Source: Adiantum capillus-veneris
Lineage: Eukaryota; Streptophyta; Polypodiopsida; Polypodiales; Pteridaceae
Assembly: GCA_014529385.2 (NCBI GenBank)
Contig: CM043948.1
Coordinates: forward strand, 22,131,951 to 22,195,950
DNA: 64,000 bases
Direction: 5' to 3'
Of this stretch, positions 1 through 9,419 are shown one piece after another (positions within the stretch are counted from its first letter, which is position 1; each line of letters opens with the position of its first letter). The position numbers and the translations under genes are program-made. The notes beneath the pieces were generated by a model. It did not search any database. It had not been told where the DNA came from and worked only from the letters and a program-made list of their open reading frames with translations.

Positions 1-34
1 TAAGGCTCGATTGGTTGCATGAACAAATGACTAA

Positions 35-284
35 AGCTAAAATTGATGGTGAGCATGTTAGCGATGAGGAGTGGGAGTATGCACGAGGTTGTCTACCAAA
101 GATAATTGCTAATTAAACTCATAATGCACATATTAAAGTATTAGTATATAGCTACCTATAAGCTAAAATTGATGGTGAGCATGTTAGCGATGAGGAGTGG
201 GAGTATGCGAGGTTGTCTACCAAAGATAATTGCTAATTAAACTCATTATGCACATATTAAAGTATTAGTATATAGCTACCTATA
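35..284. repeat. Tandem duplication, 126 bp + 124 bp
   Basis: Copy 1 runs 35-160 and copy 2 runs 161-284. They are almost identical; copy 2 lacks two bases (tatgcacgaggt becomes tatgcgaggt). Copy 1 reads in frame as WLHEQMTKAKIDGEHVSDEE and on to a stop near 112. This resembles the stretch ahead of the DUF4216 region in plant CACTA transposases. The two-base loss breaks the frame in copy 2, so the duplication is not coding now. Confidence 0.85.
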
Positions 285-299
285 CTCAAACTTGTTCTA

Positions 300-1002
300 C
301 TTTCAAGAGGCAACGATGTTCAACTCAATGTGGCATGGAGGAAGGCACTTTTAAACTGATAATGTAGACAAAAAACGAATGACAAATGATTGTGGAGTGA
401 TGGGCAATTTTGATGCGCAAACTCCAAACGATATGGAAAATAGATATTTTGGAGTTATCCAAAGAATATACCGAACTTAGATTTTTGAACTTTTTGAAAG
501 TATGTGTTCGATGTGAAGTGGTTTGCAGGAGTTTCATCTAGACATGTATGCAAGCGGTATCTACATGGTGGACTCTACGAGATTCCATACGGGCACAAGT
601 GATATCTACGTCTCTCCAGAAAGTTGTGAGCAAGTGATCTATCTTCCAAGTATTTACGAACGAAGGTTTTTGTTTGTCATACAAGTCACTTTAAGAGCAA
701 GATGTATACTAGATGATGCAGCAAACATAGGAACCACTGTGGACGAACACAATGATGATGGTGAAGCAGACATAGAAGATGAAGAACTTCCAGCACGACC
801 GCTTGACGAAGCGAATGAGAATGATGTCGATGAAGAAGAGAAAACCTACATAGAAGATGAAGAAGAGGATTAAGAGCTAGAAGAAGAGAATGATGATGAG
901 GATAATTGTTTGATCCCTATATTGCTGATTTTGATGAAATGGGACTCCGCATAGACCGCATCCTGGCTATCGAACTAGAAGATGATGATCTAGTGGAGGA
1001 TT
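300..1002 (+). pseudogene. CACTA (En/Spm, TNP2-type) transposase C-terminal remnant, DUF4216-like
   Basis: From 358 the plus strand reads DNVDKKRMTNDCGVMGNFDA, and later YFGVIQRIYRT followed by a stop. This matches the DUF4216 pattern of plant CACTA proteins (FHT..rDkkR.TqnsGV, then YYG...EI.EL). An open stretch 523-873 continues with ESCEQVIYLPSI, which fits the family's lasQa.QVfYv segment, and ends in a strongly acidic D/E-rich tail. A second acidic stretch continues to about 1002 in another frame. Stops at about 352, 478 and 871 and at least one frameshift make it a pseudogene. No CACTA terminal repeat is visible. The family call rests on spaced motifs only. Confidence 0.55.
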
Positions 1003-1121
1003 AATTAAGGCCATGTTTTAATGGATTGTAATGAGGATGTTGTAGCTAATGTTGATCACTTGCTTTTGTGAACGATTTGTTAATGATCTTTTTGCTAGCA
1101 TACATTGTAACACATTTGTTT

Positions 1122-1123
<2 letters not shown>

Positions 1124-1199
<76 letters not shown>

Positions 1200-1226
1200 C
1201 TCCCCTCCCCTCCCCTCCCCTCCCCC
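1124..1226. repeat. Microsatellite (TC)n followed by (CCCCT)n
   Basis: A pure TC dinucleotide run covers 1124-1196 and passes into five or so CCCCT units up to 1226. It directly precedes a fragment of the SINE-like repeat at 1227. Confidence 0.97.
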
Positions 1227-1283
1227 GGTCAAATAGATCTTTAAGGTCTCTTGGGATAGTTTCCTACGACGTTGAAATAATAT
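1227..1283 (+). repeat. 3' fragment of the SINE-like repeat
   Basis: The segment aatagatctttaaggtctct and the following gatagtttcctacgacgttg match the 3' ends of the longer copies at 1289-1484 and 4194-4370. The tRNA-like part is missing. Confidence 0.7.
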
Positions 1284-1288
1284 TCTTT

Positions 1289-1484
1289 GTGTGTGTGTGC
1301 GCACGTGCTAATAAAAAGAAGAAAATGGTCTAACCTTTCTATCACCCAAGTGTGGTAGATTGGTTATGGCATTTCCCTCTTGAATAACAAGTCTTGATTT
1401 CAACTCTCCCCATCAGATAAATCTTTAAGGTATCTTGGGATAGTTTCCTACGACGTTAAAATATTCCTCTTCTTCTTCTTCTCT
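1289..1484 (+). mobile_element. tRNA-derived SINE-like copy with (TTC)n tail
   Basis: An A-box-like tggtagattgg lies at 1353-1363 and fits TRGYNNANNNG. After 34 bp comes a degenerate B box, tttcaactc (1398-1406). A copy about 2.9 kb away (4194-4370) has the same layout with a perfect B box. The body ends in gatagtttcctacgacgtta followed by TTC/TCT repeats (1466-1484). Length, internal pol III-type promoter and a simple-repeat tail all fit a short interspersed element. I could not find clear target duplications because both sides are low complexity. Confidence 0.55.
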
Positions 1485-1800
1485 CTATGGCTCGTTCGCT
1501 TGTAGTCGCGACGAGCAGCAACAAGGCAAGCTGAGGTGAGGTGGTCTTTGCAGAGGGATGAAATCGTTAGTATGTACGTTCGGGTGAGACAAGGGAGGAC
1601 GTGGTTGGAAAAGGCATTGATGGCCGGCTTTCAAAACTGTGACCGTGAGAACCACACCCTAAGGAAGGGAAGGCTTGTTACAAAAAGAAAAAAACAAAAA
1701 ACAAAAAAAGAAGCCCTTACCATTCACCATACCCCCCCCCAAGGTTAACCACTAGTGGGGCACCGCCAATTTGGCCACACCCCTCCATTATCGCCAAAAG
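1485..1800. other. No recognisable gene
   Basis: Short open frames exist but show no family signal. The stretch holds A-rich and C-rich runs and leads into the low-complexity block. Confidence 0.6.
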
Positions 1801-2157
1801 ACGAGCTCTCTCTCTCTCCTACTGCCCGGCTCTACCAATATTCTCTCTCTCTCCTACTCTGCCGTCCGCTACATCACCCTGCCCGGTAGGTGCATTGGTG
1901 CCTCTGTCACACCCTCCAGCGGGCCTCCACAGATATTATCCTCCCTCTCTCTCTTCCAAATATTCTCCCTCCCTCTCTTTGCTTGTCCACAGTCTAGCCC
2001 CGGCGGGCCGCTACACCCCCCACCCCCCCCCCCCCCCCCCCCCCCCCCCTCTCGTCCACACTCCCTTCGGCCTTATACCCCCCCCCCCCCCCCCTATTTT
2101 CTTCCCCCCCAACCCTGGTGGACCACTGGCCTAACACCCCCCCCCCCATCTTCACCT

Positions 2158-2195
<38 letters not shown>

Positions 2196-2270
2196 AGTAG
2201 TCCCGCAAGTCTTAGAGGATCCTCTCTCTCTCTCTCTTGGGAGCGGTCCCGCAGGTCTTAGAGGATCCTC

Positions 2271-2320
<50 letters not shown>

Positions 2321-2740
2321 CTCTTGTTGACTAAGCCTCTCACCCCCCCCCTTTGTTTGCGGCCGTTGTCGAGCCCCGCCTCTCTCTCTCTCTCTCATGC
2401 TTGCACCCCCGAACCCCGGCCCTCGCGGGCGCCTTGGATATGCACAACCACACACACACCACCCACCCCCTATCCTCTCACCCCCCCTCTCTCTCCACAC
2501 CCTCTCCCTCTCTCCTCGCGCTCGCGCACTGCAGGCGGCCACCCTCCCCGCTCGCGCTCTCTCTCTCTCACGCGGCCTGTGCAGCACCGTCCCCAGCACA
2601 CACACTCACATAAACACCCTCTCACACACACACACGCACACACACACACATCCCTCATTCACCATCTCCCCCCCCCCTTCCGTCTCTGCGTTGCCAAAAT
2701 CGTGAAAAATAATATATATATATATATATATATATACGAT
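1801..2740. repeat. Low-complexity block: CT, poly-C, CA and TA tracts
   Basis: CT runs lie at about 2160-2192, 2221-2237 and 2273-2316. Poly-C runs lie at about 2018-2048, 2077-2093 and 2136-2147. CA repeats run about 2593-2650 and a TA run about 2711-2736. The phrase gtcttagaggatcctctc occurs twice (about 2208 and 2254). Proline- or serine/leucine-rich open frames here are products of composition on both strands and are not annotated as genes. Confidence 0.92.
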
Positions 2741-2782
2741 TTTCTCCCTATTCTAGATAGATGATTTTCTCCCTATTCTAGA
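2740..2782. repeat. Short direct repeat
   Basis: gattttctccctattctaga occurs twice back to back at about 2740-2759 and 2763-2782. Confidence 0.85.
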
Positions 2783-3052
2783 ATTTTCTTAAGTACAATT
2801 TTCGACTTTGAACACCTCTTGTGGTGGGGTTGGAGATTGTGTCAATACTTTCATACGTCAAGGACTTACCAGGTGTGCTGACAGAGTACGTTGGCACGTA
2901 ACCTTCATTAGGGATGAACAGGTCACGGACTTTTCAAGATACTTAGGCGAGTAGGAAATCTGGCTCACACTTGCATGGAAAGTTACAACAAGGTTTCCTT
3001 GCATTATTCCAGTACCTTCAGAAGATCTGAACACTGGTTATGCCTTTGGACA
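2783..3052. other. Unassigned unique-looking stretch
   Basis: I see no coding signal or repeat here. It precedes a tandem array and probably belongs to the decayed element whose 3' end is at 3511-3526. Confidence 0.4.
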
Positions 3053-3330
3053 ACTCTTAGTTGTGGTTACTCCTTTACAGTACTCAAGTGAGTTATAAAT
3101 GGAGTTACCATTTAAACCCAAGTGACTCTTAGTTGTGGCGTTACCATTTAAACCCAAGTGACTCTTAGTTGTGGTTACTCCTTTACAGCACTCAAGTGAG
3201 TTACTCCTTTAGAGTACTCAAGTGAGTTATAAATGGAGTTACCATTTAAACCCAAGTGACTCTTAGTTGTGGTTACTCCTTTACAGCACTCAAGTGAGTT
3301 ATATATGGAGTTACCATTTAGACCCAAGTG
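3053..3330. repeat. Irregular higher-order tandem array
   Basis: A phrase starting actcttagttgtggttactc and ending taaacccaagtg repeats four times with internal deletions and insertions. One copy lacks the middle block and another has an inner block (actcctttagagtactcaag) doubled. The modular pattern indicates repeated unequal exchange. Confidence 0.85.
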
Positions 3331-3510
3331 GTTGCAAACGGACAACAATGTTGAAAATCAAGATATTCCTCTTGGTTTCATTGAACCTCTTCACTGCACC
3401 AATTATCGGTCATATAGACAACTGGCTCACTTATGGGACGTCAATAATGAGAACATCAGTATTCTTAAGAAGATATTACTACTTGTGTTTTCGAGGACAA
3501 AAACTCTTCC

Positions 3511-3525
3511 TTAAGGGGGAAGTAA
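3511..3525 (+). promoter_or_regulatory. Polypurine tract of a decayed LTR element
   Basis: ttaagggggaagtaa is purine-rich and lies directly before a TGTCAGG sequence at 3526, the expected start of a 3' LTR. The upstream phrase gaggacaaaaactc is typical of the region just before gypsy 3' LTRs. Confidence 0.55.
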
Positions 3526-3690
3526 TGTCAGGACAAGGGTCATGTACCCTAAGAACTAGGCTAGGCAAGGACTACGGCCAAGGGCCGGGCTAAGCAGTGT
3601 GGACAGAGGATCCGTCTAGGGCAAGGGGCTAGGAGCCCACCTATAAAGGGAGGTTGGGAGGAGGATCCAGGAGAGCCTAGTTGCCTAGTT
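3526..3690 (+). repeat. Truncated 3' LTR
   Basis: It starts TGTCAGGACAAGG after the polypurine tract. It has a TATA-like ctataaagg at about 3641. It stops abruptly where integrase coding sequence of another gypsy copy begins (about 3690). Confidence 0.5.
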
Positions 3691-4056
3691 TCTTACATTT
3701 GTGGTGGCCATCAATTTTTAAAAATGCTCATGATGAGTATGTGAAGGCATGTTTGACATGTCAAAGGATGATAAACTTTTCGATGCAAATAGGATGCCAT
3801 TACAACCAATCCTTCCATTTGAGCCATTTCAAAAGTGGGCCTGGACTTTGTTGGGCATGTAAATCCAACTGCAAAGTATACAAGAAATAAGTATATATTG
3901 GTGGTCATAGAATATTGTACACAACGGGTGTAAGAAAATGCAATGAAGGATAATAAAGCTGAGAATGTTGAAAAATTATTGTACAAGGACATAATGACAA
4001 GGTTTGGTTACCCAATGGAGCTAGTTTTAGATCAAGGAAGGCATCTAATAAACAAG
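3681..4056 (+). pseudogene. Ty3/gypsy integrase, N-terminal half
   Basis: The frame from 3681 reads LHLWWPSIFKNAHDEYVKAC then LTCQRM, the second half of the HHCC zinc-binding module of a gypsy integrase. After a frameshift near 3850 the sequence continues with KYILVVIEYCTQ, NKAENVEKLLYKDIM and FGYPMELVLDQGRHLINK. These cover the first catalytic D position (changed to E in VVIEYC, as in some plant families) and the second D in LDQG. Coding stops exactly at the left target duplication of the insertion at 4057 and resumes at 7080. A frameshift and a stop make it non-functional. Confidence 0.85.
4048..4056. repeat. Left 9-bp target-site duplication (ataaacaag)
   Basis: It is paired with ataaataag at 7071-7079 (8 of 9 bases). 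Taking out the insertion plus one copy rejoins the integrase frame at the NK-VIE junction. Confidence 0.75.
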
Positions 4057-4127
4057 GGACGTGATTTTTTGGCAAGAATTCTTTTGGCGAGGACTTTTTT
4101 ATAATTTGGTGAGTAGATTCCAAAACG

Positions 4128-4130
<3 letters not shown>

Positions 4131-4179
<49 letters not shown>

Positions 4180-4190
4180 TCTTCTTCTTC
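4131..4190. repeat. (CT)n then (TTC)n microsatellite
   Basis: CT runs 4131-4174, then TTC units to 4190, directly ahead of the SINE-like copy. Confidence 0.95.
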
Positions 4191-4193
4191 TCA

Positions 4194-4409
4194 GGTGTGT
4201 GCGCATGTCGTGCTAAAAAAAGAGAAAAATGGTATAACTTTTCTATCACCCAAGTGTGGTAGATTGGTTATGCCATTTCCCTCTTGAATAACAGGTCTTG
4301 AGTTCAACTCTCCTCGTCGAATAGATCTTTAAGGTCTCTTGTGATAGTTTCCTACGATGTTAAAATTCTATTTTCTCTTCTTCTTCTTCTTCTTCTTCTT
4401 CTTCTTCTT

Positions 4410-4435
<26 letters not shown>
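4194..4435 (+). mobile_element. tRNA-derived SINE-like copy with (TTC)n(CT)n tail
   Basis: A box tggtagattgg at 4257-4267 and B box gttcaactc at 4302-4310 both match the pol III internal promoter consensus, with 34 bp between them. The body ends near 4370 with tttcctacgatgttaaaatt. A tail of TTC units (4378-4410) and CT units (4411-4435) follows. It matches the copy at 1289-1484 along its whole length. Confidence 0.62.
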
Positions 4436-4440
<5 letters not shown>

Positions 4441-4931
4441 ATCCCTTGGCAAACACACCTCAATCAAACATCCATCATTTACATATATATCTCTTTTTTT
4501 GCCTCTCTCATGTATCAAGAGTTTACAATCTAAAATAATCCAATCCAAATTTTGTCATGATAAATCCAACTCGTATACACAAACAAAAAACATACCCGGA
4601 TTAGAGCACAAACACTCTTTTCAAACATCACGATATACGTCATGCAACAAGATTAACCATCAACCAAACAATGATACCGTACACACAATTTGTTTTCAAC
4701 AAGCCAATTTCAACGGTTTACAATCCATTATAATCCAATTCAACTTTGTCCTCTCACCACAACATTGAAAGTCTGCAATAACAAACCAATATAGGCTAAT
4801 AAAAAGGGTTGAAAGTACACACCTTAAAACAACAACTACAATAAGATAGATATGGAGCAAAACAAAATAGTACAAGATACTCATATGGGTTCAAGTGTTT
4901 TTGCTCTAACACTAGCTTACAATGGAAAAAT
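4436..4931. other. Probable 3' flank of the minus-strand ORF
   Basis: AT-rich, no convincing coding frame. The phrase tacaatc(c/t)a...ataatccaat occurs at about 4525 and 4720. It lies downstream of the minus-strand ORF at 4932-5492 and could be its 3' untranslated region. Confidence 0.4.
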
Positions 4932-5492
4932 CTAGTTTTCCTCATTGCTAGTGTCATTGTTGTTGTCATTGTTGGCTCCATTGGCTTGACCTTGTGCAGT
5001 AATGCATATCATCCACACTTCTACCCAATCCTCCACATGTTTCTCGAAGGCTTCAGACTCTTGTGGGGTGCGATAACCATGTTCCCCCCAAACAATTATT
5101 GCATTGTTAGAGATAACTACAACTTGCTCAATATCGAGTCCGGTTGGATATGCATTTACATCAAGTTGATACATGGCATTGAATAGTGACATTGTGGCAT
5201 CATTGACTACATGGAAAGCCTCTGTGTAGTTGTGTGCACTTTGAGCATTGCAAATATTATTCATTGCATACACAATGTTAAGAATGTAATTAGCATGTGC
5301 ATTATTGATGGGGTCAATGTGTGTGTATGTGTGTGTGGTGGTGGGTGGGTGGGTGGGGGGGGGGGGGGGGGGGGGGGGGGGGACCATACTGAGGGCCATG
5401 CCCACGCTGATTAGGTTGCCCAAGGTTTCCTCTCGGCGGTAAATGTGAGAATGTGAGAAGAATAAAGGAGAAGCTTGTGGAAAAAAACACAA
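4932..5492 (-). CDS. Unidentified ORF, 186 codons, cargo of the insertion
   Basis: The product is not one I recognise. The first third is basic and then proline-rich; the prolines come from a poly-G run on the plus strand (about 5356-5382), so the length there is unstable. The body, about residues 75-160, looks like a real protein: NAHANYILNIVYAMNNICNA, then AFHVVNDATMSLFNAMYQLD and AIIVWGEHGYRTPQESEAFE. It ends in an N/D/E-rich tail (NNDNNNDTSNEEN). The frame is open through the non-repetitive part, which is unlike its decayed neighbours. It may be a captured gene fragment or an element-encoded protein. There is no evidence for expression. Confidence 0.4.
   Translation of the reverse strand: MCFFPQASPLFFSHSHIYRREETLGNLISVGMALSMVPPPPPPPPPTHPPTTTHTYTHIDPINNAHANYILNIVYAMNNICNAQSAHNYTEAFHVVNDATMSLFNAMYQLDVNAYPTGLDIEQVVVISNNAIIVWGEHGYRTPQESEAFEKHVEDWVEVWMICITAQGQANGANNDNNNDTSNEEN
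5349..5382. repeat. Poly-G homopolymer (poly-C on minus)
   Basis: (GGGT) units pass into about 27 consecutive G. Such a tract is prone to length error in assembly and falls inside the minus-strand ORF. Confidence 0.9.
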
Positions 5493-5639
5493 AGAGACTT
5501 GAAAATGAATGAAAGTAGTGATTTTCTATAAAGAATTCTTTGTGACTTTACTTCCAAGACCATTCGCATCATGTCCTTCAAACTCTTTTCAAATAAAATA
5601 TAATATTTAATAAAATCTCAATTGAAGATAAAACTTCTT

Positions 5640-6310
5640 CGATTAACTTGCCTTCAAACCAAGGATAATTAAACATCGCAACATGATCCTCATCAAAAAT
5701 TCAAACATAGTGAGAACATCAAGTACCAAGTTTTGATGTGCCATTACATAGAGAATAAGTTGAAGTGAAGTAATCAATACAAATTGGGTTTCAGGTTCCC
5801 CGTGAAGAAAATATAAAGCTCCATGTCCTCTATGGCTACTAGGCCAAGCACTGTAAGCAATGTAGTCATCTTGACCACTAGCAAGAAGATTTTGTCAAAA
5901 TCAACTCCCTTTTGCTACTTGAAGCCCTAAGCAACCAATCTAGCCTTGTATGTAGGCTTAGGATTATTAGATGTAAACTTCTTCTTATAAACCCATTTGC
6001 AAGGTAAGGCATGCTTGCCTTCTAGCTATTCAACCAAGTTCCATGTATCATTGTTCACAATTGAGTTATACTCAAATTGCATAGCTAGCTTCCAATTCAT
6101 GCTATCTTCCATTTTAATAGCTTCTTTGTAACAAGTGGGCTCATCACAGTCAGTGACTAAAACATAGCCTTATCCTGGCTCAAAACGCTCAAGGGCATGA
6201 GATATACATGTAGATATCCTCATTGCCTTGACTGTTGGATTCCACTCTCTCTGGAGAACTACTAGTGGTAGGAACATCACCAATAGACTGATTTTTTCCC
6301 AAATTTTGGA
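5640..6310 (-). pseudogene. Ty1/copia pol remnant: linker to RT N-terminus
   Basis: Read on the minus strand from about 6310: RISTCISHALERFEPG, YVLVTDCDEPTCYKEAIKME, LAMQFEYNSIVNNDTWNLVE, a stop, then LPCKWVYKKKFTS and YKARLVA, another stop, and further copia RT N-terminal motifs to about 5700. This is the hinge before RT and the first RT blocks of a copia polyprotein. At least three stops are present and the catalytic part is missing. The downstream end fades into AT-rich sequence near 5640. Confidence 0.8.
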
Positions 6311-6322
6311 GGCTACATCAAC

Positions 6323-6334
6323 TGGTATCAGAGC
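6323..6334 (+). promoter_or_regulatory. Primer-binding site, Met-tRNA type
   Basis: tggtatcagagc is complementary to the 3' end of plant initiator Met tRNA. It is preceded by ...acatcaac, so an LTR end (CA) at 6320 with a two-base spacer is plausible. The LTR itself is missing because minus-strand copia coding lies directly upstream, so this is a junction of two truncated elements. Confidence 0.7.
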
Positions 6335-6926
<592 letters not shown>

Positions 6927-6952
6927 AGGCCGATGGAGGGTCAAGAGAGAGG

Positions 6953-7028
6953 AATAAGGAGCAGATCCTAACCTATGAAGGGTTGAGAGAGGAAAAGAAT
7001 CTTTTTGGGATCTGCTCCCCATATTCCA
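6953..7028. repeat. Inverted repeat (hairpin) near the right end of the insertion
   Basis: ggagcagatcc (about 6968) and ggatctgctcc (about 7007) are exact reverse complements, with partial pairing continuing outward. The loop is about 28-30 bp. It lies just inside the right terminal repeat. Confidence 0.75.
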
Positions 7029-7070
7029 AAAAGTGCTTGTCGAAAAATTCTCGCCAAATAATATCCCCCC

Positions 7071-7079
7071 ATAAATAAG
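7071..7079. repeat. Right 9-bp target-site duplication (ataaataag)
   Basis: Partner of 4048-4056. Integrase coding continues immediately at 7080 (gtgattgag). Confidence 0.75.
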
Positions 7080-7720
7080 GTGATTGAGAAATTGATTGAA
7101 TATCACATGATACTCCACAAGAAGTCTATAGTATACTACTAGTAGTGAAATGGGCAAGCTGAGCGTATAATTTAAAAATTTGATCAAAATTTTGAGAAGG
7201 ATGGTTTTAGAAAATAGGAAGGATTCAACTAGTAAATTGGATTTTGTATTATGGGCATTCGAGATAGCATTCAAAGTGAGTGTAGGGAATGATGACACCA
7301 TTCAAAATGGTGTATGGATGGGAGGGTATTGTGCCAATAGAATTTATGAACCGAAGCATTAGAGTTTTAGTTCATTATAAATTATTAAGAGATGATTCTC
7401 TAGTGTTTAGGCAAGAGCACTTACTAAAACTAGAAGAGGAGAAGCTTATGTGATTGAAGAAATACAAAGAAGAAGGAAAGCATGGGTAGATAGAAATTTG
7501 AAACATAATTTTTTTCAAAAGATAAGTGGGTTTTGATGTACATTAGTAAATTGGGAAAGAGGCTAATTAAGTTGAAGCTCAGGTACCTGGGACCTTTTCT
7601 GGTGGCTTAATAAATTGGGCATTCAACTTATTTATTGGCACATTCTGAAGGGAATTTTTTTATAAACCCAGTGAATGGTTTCAAACTTAAACCATTTGTA
7701 AGTGGGAATCCTCACTTCAA
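7080..7720 (+). pseudogene. Ty3/gypsy integrase, C-terminal half
   Basis: It continues the frame broken at 4056: VIEKLIEYHMILHKKS, then NGQAER (third catalytic residue E), then RRMVLENRKDS, KLDFVLWAFEIAFKVS. After more shifts come RYLGPFLV and FFINPVNGFKLKPF, the GPF/Y-type module and VNG-LKPY end of gypsy integrases. Several stops and frameshifts are present. Together with 3681-4056 it makes one decayed integrase split by a 3-kb insertion. Confidence 0.82.
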
Positions 7721-8346
7721 GATAAATCAACCTCTAATCACAAATCAAGGAGAATATATTATATATGTTTGTGTAATAAGTGGCAATAGGTCTTATCCAA
7801 TCACTCAAAAATTTGAATTTTTCCTTTGAAGACAACTTATTCTTACATGTAAGCTCTCATTTTTCTAGTTCGTGCCTTTGTACTCTACGTTTCCTTGCGC
7901 ACTTTATCTACCTCTTTTCATGGCTAAGTGAAACATGATTGTTTGACTGGGGTGTAGATGACTGCATCGACAACATATGTGGTTACAAGTTTGCAACTTA
8001 TAGGCATTCTGTTATTCTCTAGACTTTTGGAGAGGGTTATACCTTGTTTGCAGCAAGCTAATGCGGACACCATTTTTCGGAGTTCTACTTATAAAAACAA
8101 TTATTATTTTGATAAATCGAAAATATTGTAGCTCCTATTTTCTTGGTAAACCTTGTAATTAATGAGCCGAGGCTATAAGCTTCCAGATTATATCAGTCAG
8201 TCAATTCCTAGTTTTGGTACAACTCCATATTATTACTTTTGACCACGCAAAAACCTTGGCTAAGGTATAAAAGTCAATTTTTGTAAGTTTTTTATAAATT
8301 TTTGGATAAGAAATACACAAGGTGAGCTAACGACGCTCACTTCTCT
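7721..8346. other. 3' flank of the decayed gypsy copy
   Basis: AT-rich with short frames only. It should contain the 3' non-coding part of the copy ending at about 7720, but I cannot place an LTR edge. Confidence 0.4.
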
Positions 8347-8376
8347 CCTTATCGCGCTTCCTACTCCCTCTCCAGA

Positions 8377-8968
8377 TGTCACATTGCGAATGCGTTTGTT
8401 GCATTACAACCATAGGTAAGATCTCTACGCATTGATGTAAGCCATTCACAGTATTTCGTAGCTTTTGGTGTCGCCGACCCGCGGCCTAATTTTATCATAA
8501 ACATGAATTTACATGTTTAATTCAAAAACTAAGTATAGGCGGGGTATTGGGGCATCATTGTTAAGCATTTAGATGCATTCTGGGTCGAAAACAACTAGGT
8601 CAAAAATCCACTGCTGTTAATAATCGCGATTTTGGAACTTGACCTAAAGTGGGGTTTGAGACCATAGACATGTGTATTTAGGTCTTATAAACTTGTCCTA
8701 CAAGTTTCGTTATTTTTGGATGTCATTTAATGTTGTAACGGATGTGATTTTCTTGCCGCCCATGAGCGATTGGCTTTTGGTGATTTCAGTCACTTGAGTG
8801 TAGCTTGAGTTAGATGCGAGTTGTTAGTTGTTTTCCAAGAGATTGACAACCTCTTGTAGCCTCTATGCACTAGTCAAGTCAGCTTCGTCCCATGGTTTGA
8901 CAAATTAATCGTGGTTCTGGCTAATACTACAATAAGATAGGATAGTGAGGTTAGACATGCGTCCCACA
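8377..8968 (+). repeat. 5' LTR of element 1
   Basis: It begins TGTCACATTGCGAATG and ends GCGTCCCACA, giving TG...CA edges over 592 bp, and is followed after two bases by a primer-binding site. The matching copy is 31238-31826. Weaker similarity extends about 30 bp upstream of both copies (from 8347 and 31208), so the true edge may be slightly earlier. A conserved aggtaaga near 8406 could be a splice donor. Confidence 0.85.
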
Positions 8969-8970
8969 TT

Positions 8971-8990
8971 TGGCGCCGTTGTCGGGGATT
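8971..8990 (+). promoter_or_regulatory. Primer-binding site of element 1
   Basis: tggcgccgttgtcggggatt is close to the tggcgccgttgccggggatt type used by many plant Ty3/gypsy elements. It starts two bases after the LTR end. Confidence 0.9.
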
Positions 8991-9419
8991 GAAGAGACCT
9001 AAACTAGGAAAAAACATGAGCGTCTTGTGTAATTGTCCTTTAACTTCCTCTAGGTTCTCCTAGAGTTCAAAACTCTCTTTTAGAAACCGCATAGCTTAAG
9101 ATTACGTCTTTTGCTGTGTAGAGGTAGCTTGGAAGTAATCGTACTTGTTGAGTACCTTTAGCACTGTAGGATTGTAGACTTAGAGTACGATTTGGAGAAT
9201 GATTGGTAGACGAGACAAGTCTTAAGATCAAGACTCTAAAAAACACAAAAAACACAAGAAAACGAGTGTATGTGACACTTTCCACAACCCCATTGCATGA
9301 GAAACTAGGAGTAGGGTAAGTAGGATCCGAGGTGGATTTCATAGCATTGCTCTGTTTGAAAGAATCAAGTGTGAGTTGTTATGTAAAGTTACAGAATTTC
9401 AGGTCTACGACTAGAAATA
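8991..9419. other. 5' leader of element 1, first part
   Basis: Non-coding in the sense direction. No repeat unit is recognised before the palindrome array. Confidence 0.5.

Noticed and set aside
1771-2764. Long proline- and serine-rich open frames on both strands
   Set aside because: They are direct translations of poly-C, CT and CA tracts and shift with tract length; no non-repetitive protein body.
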